DNA of 15,122 nucleotides. It comes from Proteobacteria bacterium UBA964 (GTDB lineage Bacteria; Pseudomonadota; Gammaproteobacteria; Steroidobacterales; Steroidobacteraceae). Shown piece after piece: positions 6,579 through 13,708 of this stretch. A program made the translations under genes and the position numbers. The stretch spans positions 283 to 15,404 of the forward strand of contig DBCG01000039.1 of the NCBI GenBank assembly GCA_002292945.1. The letters are read 5' to 3'. The notes under the pieces were generated by a model. It was not told the origin of the DNA, ran no database searches, and saw only the letters and a list, made by a program, of their open reading frames with translations. Position 1 is the first letter of the stretch. Every line of letters starts with the position of its first letter.

Positions 6579-7735
6579 GGGGTGAGCTCCTGACGATAGG
6601 GCACGTGTTCACCGATGCCTGCCGCGTATTCGTCGACGCCGGCTCCCTCGGCGAGCAGGTAGTCGGCGATGGCGCGACGGAACCGCGGATCGGCGATGCG
6701 GTGCGCGGAGTGCGTCAGGGTGGGCACGAAACCGCGCGCGACCTTGTGCTCGCCCTGCGTGCCGGGCTCGAACCGCGCGATGCGGTGCTCGATGCAGTAC
6801 TCGATGCCTTGGTGGTAGCAGGTCTCGAAGTGCAGGCTATGGAACTCATCTGCAGCGCCCCAATAGCGGCCATAGAGCGTGTCGCCACCGACGAAGAACA
6901 CCGCGACCGCGACGATCACGCCTCGGCGTTCGGCGAACTTGAAGAGCAGCGAGTCCCCGAGCGAGCGAGCGAGGGCACGGAAGCAGTCGAGGCCGAGGTA
7001 GGGCTCCTGGCCGCGTCGCAGGAAGGTGCCACGGTGCAACTGCCACGCGGCCAACACCTCTTCGGGTGCGGCGTCACGACCGTGCACCGTGCGGAAGGTG
7101 ATGCCCTCCTCGGCGACCCGGCGCCGCTCGCGGCGCGCTTTCTTGCGTTTCTCGGCGGTGAAGCCGGCGAGGAAGTCTTCGAAGTGTGAGTAGTCCCGGT
7201 TATGCCAGTGGAATTGGCAGTCACGGCGCATCAGCCATCCGGCATCGTCGGTCGGTTCGGCGGAGGCGATGATCCGGCGATCGATCTCCGCGGGGAAGAG
7301 CACATGGGTCGACGAGAGGCCGCGATCGTCGGCGGCCGCGGCGAGCGCGGACAACAGTGCGGGCGCCACGGTCGGATGATCGAGATCCCCGCGCACGAGC
7401 AGCCTCGGTCCGGTCGCGGGCGTGAACGGCGCGGCGACCACCAGTTTCGGGTAGTACTGAAGACCGTGGCGGGCATAGGCTTGCGCCCACGCGAAATCGA
7501 AGACGAACTCGCCGTAGGAATGCGGCTTGAGCCAACCGGGTGCGGCGGCCGCCAGTCCTTTGGCGTCGCTGAGGGTGACGATGAACGGCTGCCAACCGCT
7601 GCGTCCGCCGATACTGCCGCTTTCGCAGAGCGAGGCGAGGAAGGCGTGGCGCAGGAACGGGTAGTGCGGGTCGCCGAGCGCATCCCATCGGTCCGCCGGG
7701 ATGTCCTCGACCCGCTCGAGGAGTCCGGCACGCAT
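6575..7735 (-). CDS. FemAB/GNAT-like predicted N-acyltransferase (PF04339, COG3146 type)
   Basis: The 386-residue product resembles the PF04339/COG3146 family of predicted N-acyltransferases, related to Fem-type double-GNAT enzymes; its substrate is unknown. Family-like stretches are WLKPHSYGEFVFDFAWAQAY (~68-87), CQFHWHNRDYSHFEDFLAGF (~173-192), the very basic EKRKKARRERRRVAEEGI (195-212), FRRGQEPYL-like FLRRGQEPYLGLD (238-250), GGDTLYGRYWGA (283-294), LHFETCYHQGIEYCIE (301-316) and GTQGEHKVARGFVPTLTHSAH (325-345, middle part quoted by family resemblance). No signal peptide or membrane segment is seen, so it is probably cytoplasmic. I start it at the ATG at 7735 (TGATG overlap with the trxB stop) rather than the adjacent TTG at 7738. 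It lacks a Shine-Dalgarno, so translation probably depends on trxB. It sits where E. coli has cydCD. The family is fairly sure; the function is open. Confidence 0.85.
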   Translation of the reverse strand: MRAGLLERVEDIPADRWDALGDPHYPFLRHAFLASLCESGSIGGRSGWQPFIVTLSDAKGLAAAAPGWLKPHSYGEFVFDFAWAQAYARHGLQYYPKLVVAAPFTPATGPRLLVRGDLDHPTVAPALLSALAAAADDRGLSSTHVLFPAEIDRRIIASAEPTDDAGWLMRRDCQFHWHNRDYSHFEDFLAGFTAEKRKKARRERRRVAEEGITFRTVHGRDAAPEEVLAAWQLHRGTFLRRGQEPYLGLDCFRALARSLGDSLLFKFAERRGVIVAVAVFFVGGDTLYGRYWGAADEFHSLHFETCYHQGIEYCIEHRIARFEPGTQGEHKVARGFVPTLTHSAHRIADPRFRRAIADYLLAEGAGVDEYAAGIGEHVPYRQELTP

Positions 7736-8715
7736 CAAGCTTTGTCGAACCGCTCGAGGTAGCGATCGGCATCGAGCGCGGCCATACAGCCCGAGCCCGC
7801 GGAGGTGATGGCTTGGCGATACACATGATCGGCCACATCGCCGGCTGCGAACACGCCGTCGACGCTCGTCGCGGTCGCATCACCGCTGGTGCCGCTGCGG
7901 ACCTTGATGTAGCCACCGTGCATGTCGAGCTGTCCATCGAATATCGCGGTGTTGGGCGTGTGGCCGATGGCGATGAAGACGCCGGTGAGGGCGAGGTCCT
8001 GGGGCGTGGCATCCGGGTCGGGCTGACCGCTGCCGCCCAAGGTCGGGCGCACCCGCAGACCGGTGACCCCTGCCTCGTCGCCGATGACCGCGTCGATGGC
8101 GTGGTTCCAGAGCAGCCGCACTTTTCCGGCGCGCTCACGCTCGAACAGGCGGTCCTGCATGATCTTCTCCGCTTTCAAGCGGTCGCGACGATGCACCAGG
8201 GTGACGCGCGCGGCGATGTTCGAGAGGTAGAGCGCTTCCTCGACGGCGGTGTTGCCGCCGCCGACCACCGCGACCTCCTGGCCGCGGAAGAAGAAGCCGT
8301 CGCAGGTCGCACATGCGGAGACCCCGCGGCCCTTGAACGCTTCTTCGGACTCTAGGCCGAGATAACGCGCCGAAGCGCCGGTGGCGATGATCAGCGCGTC
8401 GCAGGTGTACTCGCCGAGATCCCCGACCAGCCGGAACGGCCGCTCGCCGAGCGAGGTGGTGTGGATGTGGTCGCTCACGAACTCCGTGCCGAAGCGCAGC
8501 GCGTGCGCCTTCATCCGATCCATCAGCGCGGGGCCCATCAGGCCGTGGGGATCGCCCGGCCAGTTGTCGACCTCGGTGGTGGTCATGAGTTGGCCACCCT
8601 CCTGCATCCCGGCGATCAGCATCGGGGAGCGGTTGGCGCGGGCGGCATAGACGGCGGCTGCGTAACCTGCGGGGCCCGAGCCTAGGATGATGAGCGGACG
8701 GTGGAGGGTCTTCAT
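7735..8715 (-). CDS. trxB: Thioredoxin-disulfide reductase TrxB
   Basis: TrxB uses NADPH and FAD to reduce thioredoxin in the cytoplasm. From ATG at 8715 the product has 326 residues, near the usual ~320. It shows the FAD-binding GSGPAGYAAAVYAARA (12-27), EGGQLMTTTEVDNWPG (39-54), the redox-active CATC (135-138) in SACATCDG, the NADPH-binding GGGNTAVEEALYL (152-164) and HRRDRLKA (175-182), and the C-terminal FAD motif VFAAGDVADHVYRQAITSAG (288-307). An upstream GTG at 8751 would add 12 residues of no family character, so ATG 8715 is preferred although no good ribosome site precedes it. Its stop overlaps the next gene's ATG, making trxB the first gene of a trxB-acyltransferase-aat unit. It diverges from ftsK; lrp, which stands between them in E. 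coli, is missing. Confidence 0.96.
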   Translation of the reverse strand: MKTLHRPLIILGSGPAGYAAAVYAARANRSPMLIAGMQEGGQLMTTTEVDNWPGDPHGLMGPALMDRMKAHALRFGTEFVSDHIHTTSLGERPFRLVGDLGEYTCDALIIATGASARYLGLESEEAFKGRGVSACATCDGFFFRGQEVAVVGGGNTAVEEALYLSNIAARVTLVHRRDRLKAEKIMQDRLFERERAGKVRLLWNHAIDAVIGDEAGVTGLRVRPTLGGSGQPDPDATPQDLALTGVFIAIGHTPNTAIFDGQLDMHGGYIKVRSGTSGDATATSVDGVFAAGDVADHVYRQAITSAGSGCMAALDADRYLERFDKA

Positions 8716-8782
8716 GCAGGAATGGTAGGGCGTGGCGCGCACGAAAGCCACGCCGACGATACGCTGCCTCAGTTCGGCCGAC

Positions 8783-8812
8783 CTGTCCCGGAGCGGCCGA
8801 TTACTCTAGAAT
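8783..8812 (+). promoter_or_regulatory. Weak candidate promoter for ftsK in the trxB-ftsK divergent gap
   Basis: TAGAAT (8807-8812) matches the -10 consensus at 5 of 6 positions; CTGTCC (8783-8788) at an 18-nt spacer is a poor -35 (3 of 6). The start would be near 8819, about 30 nt before the ftsK TTG. On the other strand I see no convincing trxB promoter. The rest of this 134-bp gap holds no recognisable RNA or operator. Confidence 0.28.
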
Positions 8813-8838
8813 CCGGGCGCGAGCACGATGCCGCACAC

Positions 8839-8843
8839 GAGGG
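8839..8843 (+). promoter_or_regulatory. Ribosome binding site deciding the ftsK TTG start
   Basis: GAGGG stands 6 nt before TTG at 8850. No ATG or GTG lies in frame close by, and the following residues (MAESAAKNEA...LREGGVILLGVL) fit the FtsK N-terminus, so the rare TTG start is well supported. Confidence 0.7.
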
Positions 8844-8849
8844 CCTGTC

Positions 8850-11198
8850 TTGGCCGAATCCGCCGCGAAGAACGAAGCACCTGCACCCTTGTCCGAAGCC
8901 CTGAAGCGCGGTCTGCGCGAGGGCGGGGTGATCCTGCTCGGCGTGCTGGCGGTCATGCTGCTCGCGGCGCTCTCGACCTGGAACCCATCCGACCCGGGCT
9001 TCACCTACACCGGCGCGGCGGAGCCTGTCCCCGTCGGCAGCGGCGCGGACCCGGTGCGCAACCTGATCGGACGCCAAGGTGCATGGCTTGCCGATACGCT
9101 CTTCTTCCTGTTCGGCCGCCCCGCGTTCCTCTTCCCCCTGATGTTGGGAGCGGCCTGTCTCTGGTTCCACCGGCAGCGTGGCGTCGACATACCGTCGTCG
9201 CGCATCGGTACCTTGCTGCGGGTCGGCGGCTTCGTGGTGATGCTCGCGGCGGGATGTGCGCTCGCCTCGTTGCACTGGGGCGCAGGGTCGCTGCGCCAAG
9301 GCGCGGGCGGCGTCCTCGGTAGCGTGGTCGGCGACTGGATGCGCGGCAACTTCAACTTCGTCGGGGGGACATTGCTGCTGCTCGCCGGCGGGATGGTCGG
9401 CGTGACGCTCGCGTTCGGGGTCTCTTGGCTCGGCGTCATCGATCGTCTGGGCGGTGGCTTCTGGGGCGGCATCGATTGGCTGCGCGCGCGTCGTCTCAAG
9501 GCGCAGGATGTCGCCGAGGGCGAGGTGCGCCGCGCAGTCCGCAAGGGCAATGCCGAAGTCGAAGCGCGCCGTACCGCCTCGCGCGTGAAGCCGCGCATCG
9601 AGGCCCCCGCGCCGCAACCGGAGAAGAGCGAGCGCATCGAGAAGGAGCGGCAAGTGCCGTTGTTCCACGCCAAGTCGGGCGAGTTGCCGCCTCTGCAGCT
9701 GCTCGACGACCCGCAGGTCCGCGAAGCCTCCTATTCGCCCGAGGCGCTCGAGGCCATGTCGCGTCTCGTCGAGTTGAAGCTCAAAGATTTCGGAGTCGAG
9801 GTCGAGGTGGTGGCCGTGCTGCCGGGCCCTGTGGTCACGCGCTTCGAGCTGCGCCCTGCACCGGGCGTCAAGGCGAGCCAGATCAGCGGCCTCGCCAAGG
9901 ACCTCGCCCGCGCGCTCTCGGCCGTCAGCGTGCGCGTGGTCGAGGTCATCCCGGGCAAGTCGGTCATGGGTCTCGAGATACCGAACGAGAAGCGTGAGCT
10001 CGTCACCTTCGGCGAGATCGTCAAATCCAAGGCCTACGACGAGGTCAACTCGCCGCTCGCCATCGCGCTCGGCAAGGACATCGGCGGCGCGCCGGTGGTC
10101 GCCGATCTTCAGCGCATGCCGCACCTGCTGGTCGCGGGCACCACCGGCTCAGGCAAGTCGGTCGCGGTCAACGCGATGATCCTCTCGATCCTCTACAAGA
10201 GCACGGCCGAGGATGTGCGGTTGATCATGATCGACCCGAAGATGCTGGAGCTGTCGGTCTACGAGGGCATCCCGCACCTGCTCGCGCCGGTCGTGACCGA
10301 CATGAAGAACGCCGCCAATTCGCTGCGTTGGTGCGTGGCGGAGATGGAGCGGCGTTACCAGTTGATGGCGGCGCTCGGCGTGCGCAACATCGCGGGCTTC
10401 AACCGCAAGGTGCGCGACGCCATCGCGGACAAGAAGCCGATCAAGAACCCGGTGCTGTTGCAGCGCGCGGCCAACGACCCCAGCATCGACCAGTCGCAGA
10501 TCCCCGATCTCGAGCCGTTGCCGTTCATCGTGGTCATCATCGATGAGCTCGCCGACATGATGATGATCGTCGGCAAGAAGGTGGAGGAGTTGATCGCGCG
10601 TCTCGCGCAGAAGGCCCGTGCCTCAGGCATCCACCTCATCCTCGCCACGCAGCGTCCATCGGTGGATGTCATCACCGGCCTCATCAAGGCCAACATCCCT
10701 TGCCGCATCGCCTTCCAGGTGTCGGCCAAGGTCGATTCGCGCACCATCCTCGACCAGAGCGGCGCGGAATCCTTGCTCGGCCACGGCGACATGCTCTACC
10801 TGCCGGCCGGTACTTCCACGCCCAACCGCGTCCACGGCGCCTTCGTCGCCGACCATGAAGTGCATAAGGTGGTGGAGGCGCTGCGCAAGACCGGCGCGCC
10901 GGACTATATCGAGGAAGTGCTCTCCGGTCCCCGTGGTCCGGTGCCGGGTCTCGCGCCTGAAGAGGGTGAGGGTGGCGGCGAGGGCGGTGATCCCGAGCAG
11001 GATGCGCTCTACGACGAGGCCGTCAAGATCGTCATCACCGAGCGCAAGCCCTCTATCTCCTACGTGCAGCGGCGGCTCAAGATCGGCTACAACCGCGCGG
11101 CACGCCTCATCGAAGCGATGGAGACGGCGGGGCTCGTCGGGCCGCTGCAGGCGAACGGCGGGCGCGAGATCCTGGTGCCCGCCCCGGCGGGCGAGTGA
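8850..11198 (+). CDS. ftsK: DNA translocase FtsK
   Basis: FtsK is a septal membrane protein that pumps DNA and activates XerCD to resolve chromosome dimers. The 782-residue product has four predicted membrane segments (~26-41, ~82-105, ~122-142, ~170-196). A short charged linker follows (~210-290), rich in Arg, Lys and Glu. The alpha/beta motor domain has Walker A GTTGSGKS (430-437) and Walker B VVIIDELADMM (561-571), followed by LATQRPSVDVITGLIKANIP (598-617) and LLGHGDMLYLPAG (642-654). An acidic/Gly-rich hinge (~702-715) leads to the winged-helix gamma domain (~716-782, SISYVQRRLKIGYNRAARLI), which reads orienting sequences. The linker is far shorter than E. coli's ~600 residues, as in many non-enteric bacteria. 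The start is TTG with a strong ribosome site. The stop overlaps the lolA start (GTGA), as expected for an ftsK-lolA operon. Confidence 0.97.
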   Translation: MAESAAKNEAPAPLSEALKRGLREGGVILLGVLAVMLLAALSTWNPSDPGFTYTGAAEPVPVGSGADPVRNLIGRQGAWLADTLFFLFGRPAFLFPLMLGAACLWFHRQRGVDIPSSRIGTLLRVGGFVVMLAAGCALASLHWGAGSLRQGAGGVLGSVVGDWMRGNFNFVGGTLLLLAGGMVGVTLAFGVSWLGVIDRLGGGFWGGIDWLRARRLKAQDVAEGEVRRAVRKGNAEVEARRTASRVKPRIEAPAPQPEKSERIEKERQVPLFHAKSGELPPLQLLDDPQVREASYSPEALEAMSRLVELKLKDFGVEVEVVAVLPGPVVTRFELRPAPGVKASQISGLAKDLARALSAVSVRVVEVIPGKSVMGLEIPNEKRELVTFGEIVKSKAYDEVNSPLAIALGKDIGGAPVVADLQRMPHLLVAGTTGSGKSVAVNAMILSILYKSTAEDVRLIMIDPKMLELSVYEGIPHLLAPVVTDMKNAANSLRWCVAEMERRYQLMAALGVRNIAGFNRKVRDAIADKKPIKNPVLLQRAANDPSIDQSQIPDLEPLPFIVVIIDELADMMMIVGKKVEELIARLAQKARASGIHLILATQRPSVDVITGLIKANIPCRIAFQVSAKVDSRTILDQSGAESLLGHGDMLYLPAGTSTPNRVHGAFVADHEVHKVVEALRKTGAPDYIEEVLSGPRGPVPGLAPEEGEGGGEGGDPEQDALYDEAVKIVITERKPSISYVQRRLKIGYNRAARLIEAMETAGLVGPLQANGGREILVPAPAGE

Positions 11199-11893
11199 GC
11201 GGTCTTCGGTCCACGCGCAGCCGCGCCTTCCGTCCGCTGTGGTGCGTCGTCTTCGCGGCGGCGATCCTCATCGTGGGGGGTCCGTCGGTCGCTTTTTCGC
11301 AAGGCGGTGCGACGGTCGTCACGGCGCTCGACCGCTACCTTGAGGGGCTGGCGAGTTGGCGAGCCGAGTTCACCCAGTCGACCATCGACGGGCGCGGGCG
11401 CAGCCGACCGATCCAAGAAGGGCTGCTCGTCGTTCAGCGACCGGGACGCTTCCGTTGGGAGATCCGCAGCCCCGGTGCGCCGTCGGCACAAGCGGCGCAG
11501 GTGATGGTCGCGGACGGCAAAAATCTTTGGTTCTACGACCGCGACCTCGAACAGGTGACCGTCAAACCCGCCGGTGGCGCGCTCACCGCGACCCCGGCGA
11601 TGTTGCTCGCGGGCACCGTGCCGCTGCGCGAGCGCTTCGATGTCGCGGCGACGGGTCGACGAGGGGGGCTCGAGTGGGTGAAGGTCGTGCCGCGTGGACT
11701 CGATGCCGAGTTCCGCGAGGCTCGTTTCGGCTTCGCAGGGCTCGAGCTGCGGCGTCTGGAGCTCGATGACAAACTCGGCCAACAGGTCGTGCTGTTGTTC
11801 CGGGGTGGCCTGCGCAATCCTGCGTTGCCGCCGTCGGTGCTGAGGTTCGAACCGCCCGCGGGTGCCGATCTGATCGGCAAGCCTGCGCCCTGA
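11195..11893 (+). CDS. lolA: Outer-membrane lipoprotein carrier protein LolA
   Basis: LolA ferries lipoproteins through the periplasm from LolCDE to LolB. The 232-residue product begins with a signal peptide: Arg-rich n-region (4-13), hydrophobic core (~15-33), probable cleavage near AFSQ (~33-36). The mature part fits the LolA half-barrel: ALDRYLEGLASWRAEFTQ (44-61), GLLVVQRPGRFRWEI (76-90, with the conserved Arg-Trp), VADGKNLWFYDRDLEQVTV (105-123) and TPAMLLAG (133-140). The start is GTG at 11195, sharing bases with the ftsK stop (GTGA); no independent ribosome site is seen, so translation is probably coupled to ftsK. The position after ftsK is the conserved gammaproteobacterial one. The VanZ-like gene follows after 17 bp. 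The call rests on motifs plus synteny; overall sequence similarity in this family is always loose. Confidence 0.93.
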   Translation: MSGLRSTRSRAFRPLWCVVFAAAILIVGGPSVAFSQGGATVVTALDRYLEGLASWRAEFTQSTIDGRGRSRPIQEGLLVVQRPGRFRWEIRSPGAPSAQAAQVMVADGKNLWFYDRDLEQVTVKPAGGALTATPAMLLAGTVPLRERFDVAATGRRGGLEWVKVVPRGLDAEFREARFGFAGLELRRLELDDKLGQQVVLLFRGGLRNPALPPSVLRFEPPAGADLIGKPAP

Positions 11894-11910
11894 AGCACGA
11901 GACCTTCCGG

Positions 11911-12300
11911 ATGCGTGCACTGCATTGGCGGGGGTTCTGGCTGTCGGGCGGTGCTGCGCTGGTGCTGTTCGTCACCTACCTGTGTCTTCGACCATCGACG
12001 GGCGGCGAGCAGTTGTTCCCGAACGCGGACAAATGCGCGCATTTTTTGGCATTTTTTGCGCTCGCCGGCATGCTGCTCGCGCTGGTCGAGCGTCGGCACT
12101 ACGCATCGGTCTGTCTGGGGCTGCTCGTCTTCGGGGGCGCCATCGAGATCGCGCAGTACCTCCTGCCGTATGGCCGCTCCGCCGAGTGGCTGGATCTGGC
12201 TGCGGATGGCCTTGGTATTTTGGCGGGCTCGATCCTCTCGTGGTCGATACGCGAGTCCTGGTTGCAGCGCATCGAGCGCTGGGTCGGTGCGCGTGGCTGA
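11911..12300 (+). CDS. VanZ-family membrane protein
   Basis: This small integral membrane protein (129 residues) has four hydrophobic segments (~9-26, ~42-59, ~64-85, ~94-112). The VanZ-family (PF04892) signature is seen in NADKCAHFLAFFALAGMLLAL (38-58; only part conserved) and in EIAQYLLPYGRSAEWLDLAA (79-98) followed by DGLGILAG (99-106). The pattern is Asp/His in the second segment and Glu-x-x-Gln...Arg...Asp...Gly in the third and fourth. VanZ-like proteins are widespread and mostly of unknown role; one homologue gives low-level teicoplanin resistance in enterococci, but nothing here suggests a resistance cluster. It lies between lolA (17 bp gap) and rarA (overlapping), neighbours in E. 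coli, so it looks like a lineage insertion into the operon. Codons 12031-12060 are unusually AT-rich and hold a tandem repeat. The ribosome site is weak. Confidence 0.88.
   Translation: MRALHWRGFWLSGGAALVLFVTYLCLRPSTGGEQLFPNADKCAHFLAFFALAGMLLALVERRHYASVCLGLLVFGGAIEIAQYLLPYGRSAEWLDLAADGLGILAGSILSWSIRESWLQRIERWVGARG
12039..12058 (+). repeat. Two adjacent copies of a 10-bp AT-rich unit inside vanZ
   Basis: GCATTTTTTG occurs twice head to tail (12039-12048, 12049-12058), giving two T6 runs 4 nt apart. A perfect 14-bp palindrome, AAATGCGCGCATTT (12031-12044), overlaps the first copy. It codes for HFLAFFA and uses TTT for Phe, where most Phe codons in this window are TTC. Confidence 0.9.
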
Positions 12301-13708
12301 GCAGACCGAGATGGGGCTGGGTGGTTCGGCGGAGCCTCGGCGCAGTGCGGCGCCTCCCGCGGCGGAACGCCCGCTCGCCGATCGTCCGCTCGCGGACAGG
12401 ATGCGCCCGCGCAGCATCGCCGACATCGTCGGTCAGCCGCAGGTGCTCGGGCCCGGCAAACCGCTGCGCGTCGCGCTCGAGACCGGCCGCCTGCACTCCA
12501 TGGTGCTGTGGGGGCCGCCGGGGTCGGGTAAGACCACCCTCGCGCGCCTTGTGGCGCAAGGTTCGGACGCTCAGTTCATCGCACTGTCGGCGGTGATGGC
12601 CGGCATCAAGGACGTGCGCGCGGCGGTGGAGAAGGCGCAGGCCGAGCGGGCCGCGACCGGTCGTCGCACGGTGCTGTTCCTCGACGAAGTGCACCGCTTC
12701 AATAAAACCCAGCAGGACACCTTCCTGCCCTACATCGAGGACGGCACACTGGTGTTCATCGGTGCGACCACCGAGAACCCGTCCTTCGAGGTGGTGAGCG
12801 CATTGCTGTCGCGGGCGCGGGTGTATGTGCTGCGCGCGCTGCAGCCCGCCGATACCGCCGAGATCATGCGTCGGGCGCTCGCCGACCCTGAGCGAGGCTT
12901 GGGTGGGCGCGGGCCGGGCGGGGCGGATGTCGAGGTCGACGAACCCGCACTCGAGTTGCTTGCGCGTGCGGCCGATGGCGACGGTCGTCGTGCGCTCAAC
13001 ATGCTCGAGATCGCAGCCGACCTTGCGGTCGAGGGACGTATCGGCGTGGAGCAGGCCGCCGAGGTCGCGGGCGGCACGCGTCGCCGGTTCGACAAAGGCG
13101 GCGAGCAGTTCTACGACCAGATGTCGGCACTGCACAAGAGTGTGCGCGGCACCGACCCGGATGCCGCGCTCTACTGGTTCTGTCGCATGGTCGACGGCGG
13201 TTGCGACCCGGGCTATCTCGCGCGGCGCATCGTGCGCATGGCGGTCGAGGACATCGGGCTCGCCGACCCGCGCGGGCTACAGCTCGCCATCGACGCCTGG
13301 ACCGCCTACGACCGCCTCGGCAGCCCGGAGGGTGAGCTCGCGCTCGCCAACGCCGTCATCTATCTCGCTTGTGCGCCGAAGAGCAACGCCGTCTACACGG
13401 CGTTCAAGGAAGCGAATGCGGATGTGCAGGAGTTCGGCACGCTCGAGGTGCCGATGCCGCTTCGCAATGCGCCCACCTCGCTCATGAAGGATCTGGGCTA
13501 TGGCAAAGGTTATCGCTATGCCCACGACGAGCCGGATGCGTATGCGGCGGGTGAGCGGTACCTGCCCGAGGGGCTGCCCGATCGGCGCTACTACCAGCCT
13601 GCGCCGCGCGGTCTAGAGCTGCGCATCGGCGAGGCCCTGACGCGGCTGCGTGAGCGCGACGGCGGCCGCGAAGGCGGCCAAGGCAGCAGCGGCGGAGGCG
13701 AGCGATGA
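12293..13708 (+). CDS. rarA: Replication-associated recombination protein A (RarA/MgsA AAA+ ATPase)
   Basis: RarA is a tetrameric AAA+ ATPase related to clamp loaders; it acts at stalled replication forks and binds SSB. From GTG 12293 there are 471 residues. Conserved parts are PLADRMRPRSIADIVGQPQV (32-51), LHSMVLWGPPGSGKTTLARL (67-86, Walker A 74-81), VLFLDEVHRFNKTQQDTFLP (127-146, Walker B), GATTENPSFEV (157-167) and ALLSRARVYVL (170-180). Next come the C-terminal tetramerisation region (FYDQMSALHKSVRGTDPDAA, 273-292), AVEDIGLADP (317-326) and KSNAVYTAFKEA (363-374). The start is uncertain: GTG 12293 overlaps the vanZ stop, and ATG 12311 would remove 6 residues. The frame stays open far upstream through vanZ, so a caller could over-extend it. 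The C-terminus is Gly/Ser-rich (457-470). The stop overlaps the crcB ATG (ATGA). Confidence 0.95.
   Translation: MAEQTEMGLGGSAEPRRSAAPPAAERPLADRPLADRMRPRSIADIVGQPQVLGPGKPLRVALETGRLHSMVLWGPPGSGKTTLARLVAQGSDAQFIALSAVMAGIKDVRAAVEKAQAERAATGRRTVLFLDEVHRFNKTQQDTFLPYIEDGTLVFIGATTENPSFEVVSALLSRARVYVLRALQPADTAEIMRRALADPERGLGGRGPGGADVEVDEPALELLARAADGDGRRALNMLEIAADLAVEGRIGVEQAAEVAGGTRRRFDKGGEQFYDQMSALHKSVRGTDPDAALYWFCRMVDGGCDPGYLARRIVRMAVEDIGLADPRGLQLAIDAWTAYDRLGSPEGELALANAVIYLACAPKSNAVYTAFKEANADVQEFGTLEVPMPLRNAPTSLMKDLGYGKGYRYAHDEPDAYAAGERYLPEGLPDRRYYQPAPRGLELRIGEALTRLRERDGGREGGQGSSGGGER
12368..12397 (+). repeat. 15-bp imperfect tandem duplication in the rarA N-terminal region
   Basis: Units 12368-12382 and 12383-12397 both encode Arg-Pro-Leu-Ala-Asp and differ at three third-codon positions. 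The result is RPLADRPLADR just before the conserved RMRP motif. In E. coli RarA the matching PLAARMRP stretch appears once, so this looks like a small in-frame duplication. Confidence 0.65.
13694..13698 (+). promoter_or_regulatory. Ribosome binding site of crcB
   Basis: GGAGG lies 6 nt before the ATG at 13705, inside the Gly-rich 3' end of rarA. It is one of the strongest sites in the window, so crcB does not rely only on coupling to rarA. Confidence 0.7.

Noticed and set aside
7736..7738. TTG at 7738 as start of the acyltransferase
   Set aside because: The very next codon is ATG in a standard TGATG stop/start overlap, which is the more usual choice.
8769..10124. 451-codon antisense frame across the start of ftsK
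   Set aside because: Composition is typical of GC-bias mirror frames and ftsK is unmistakable on the other strand.
12031..12058. Intrinsic terminator in vanZ (palindrome followed by T-run)
   Set aside because: The palindrome has no loop; the usable stem is about 5 AT-rich base pairs, and the site lies inside a coding region with downstream operon genes.
11915..12292. Upstream extension of the rarA frame through vanZ (597-residue model)
   Set aside because: The extra ~125 residues are Cys/Ser/Arg-rich nonsense, while vanZ in the overlapping frame has a clear family signature.
11911..12300. Glycopeptide resistance locus because of VanZ
   Set aside because: No vanH, vanA, vanX or vanRS-like gene is present; VanZ-family proteins are widespread outside resistance clusters.
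13640..13704. Fluoride riboswitch upstream of crcB
   Set aside because: This stretch is rarA coding sequence and I could not see the conserved pseudoknot pattern.
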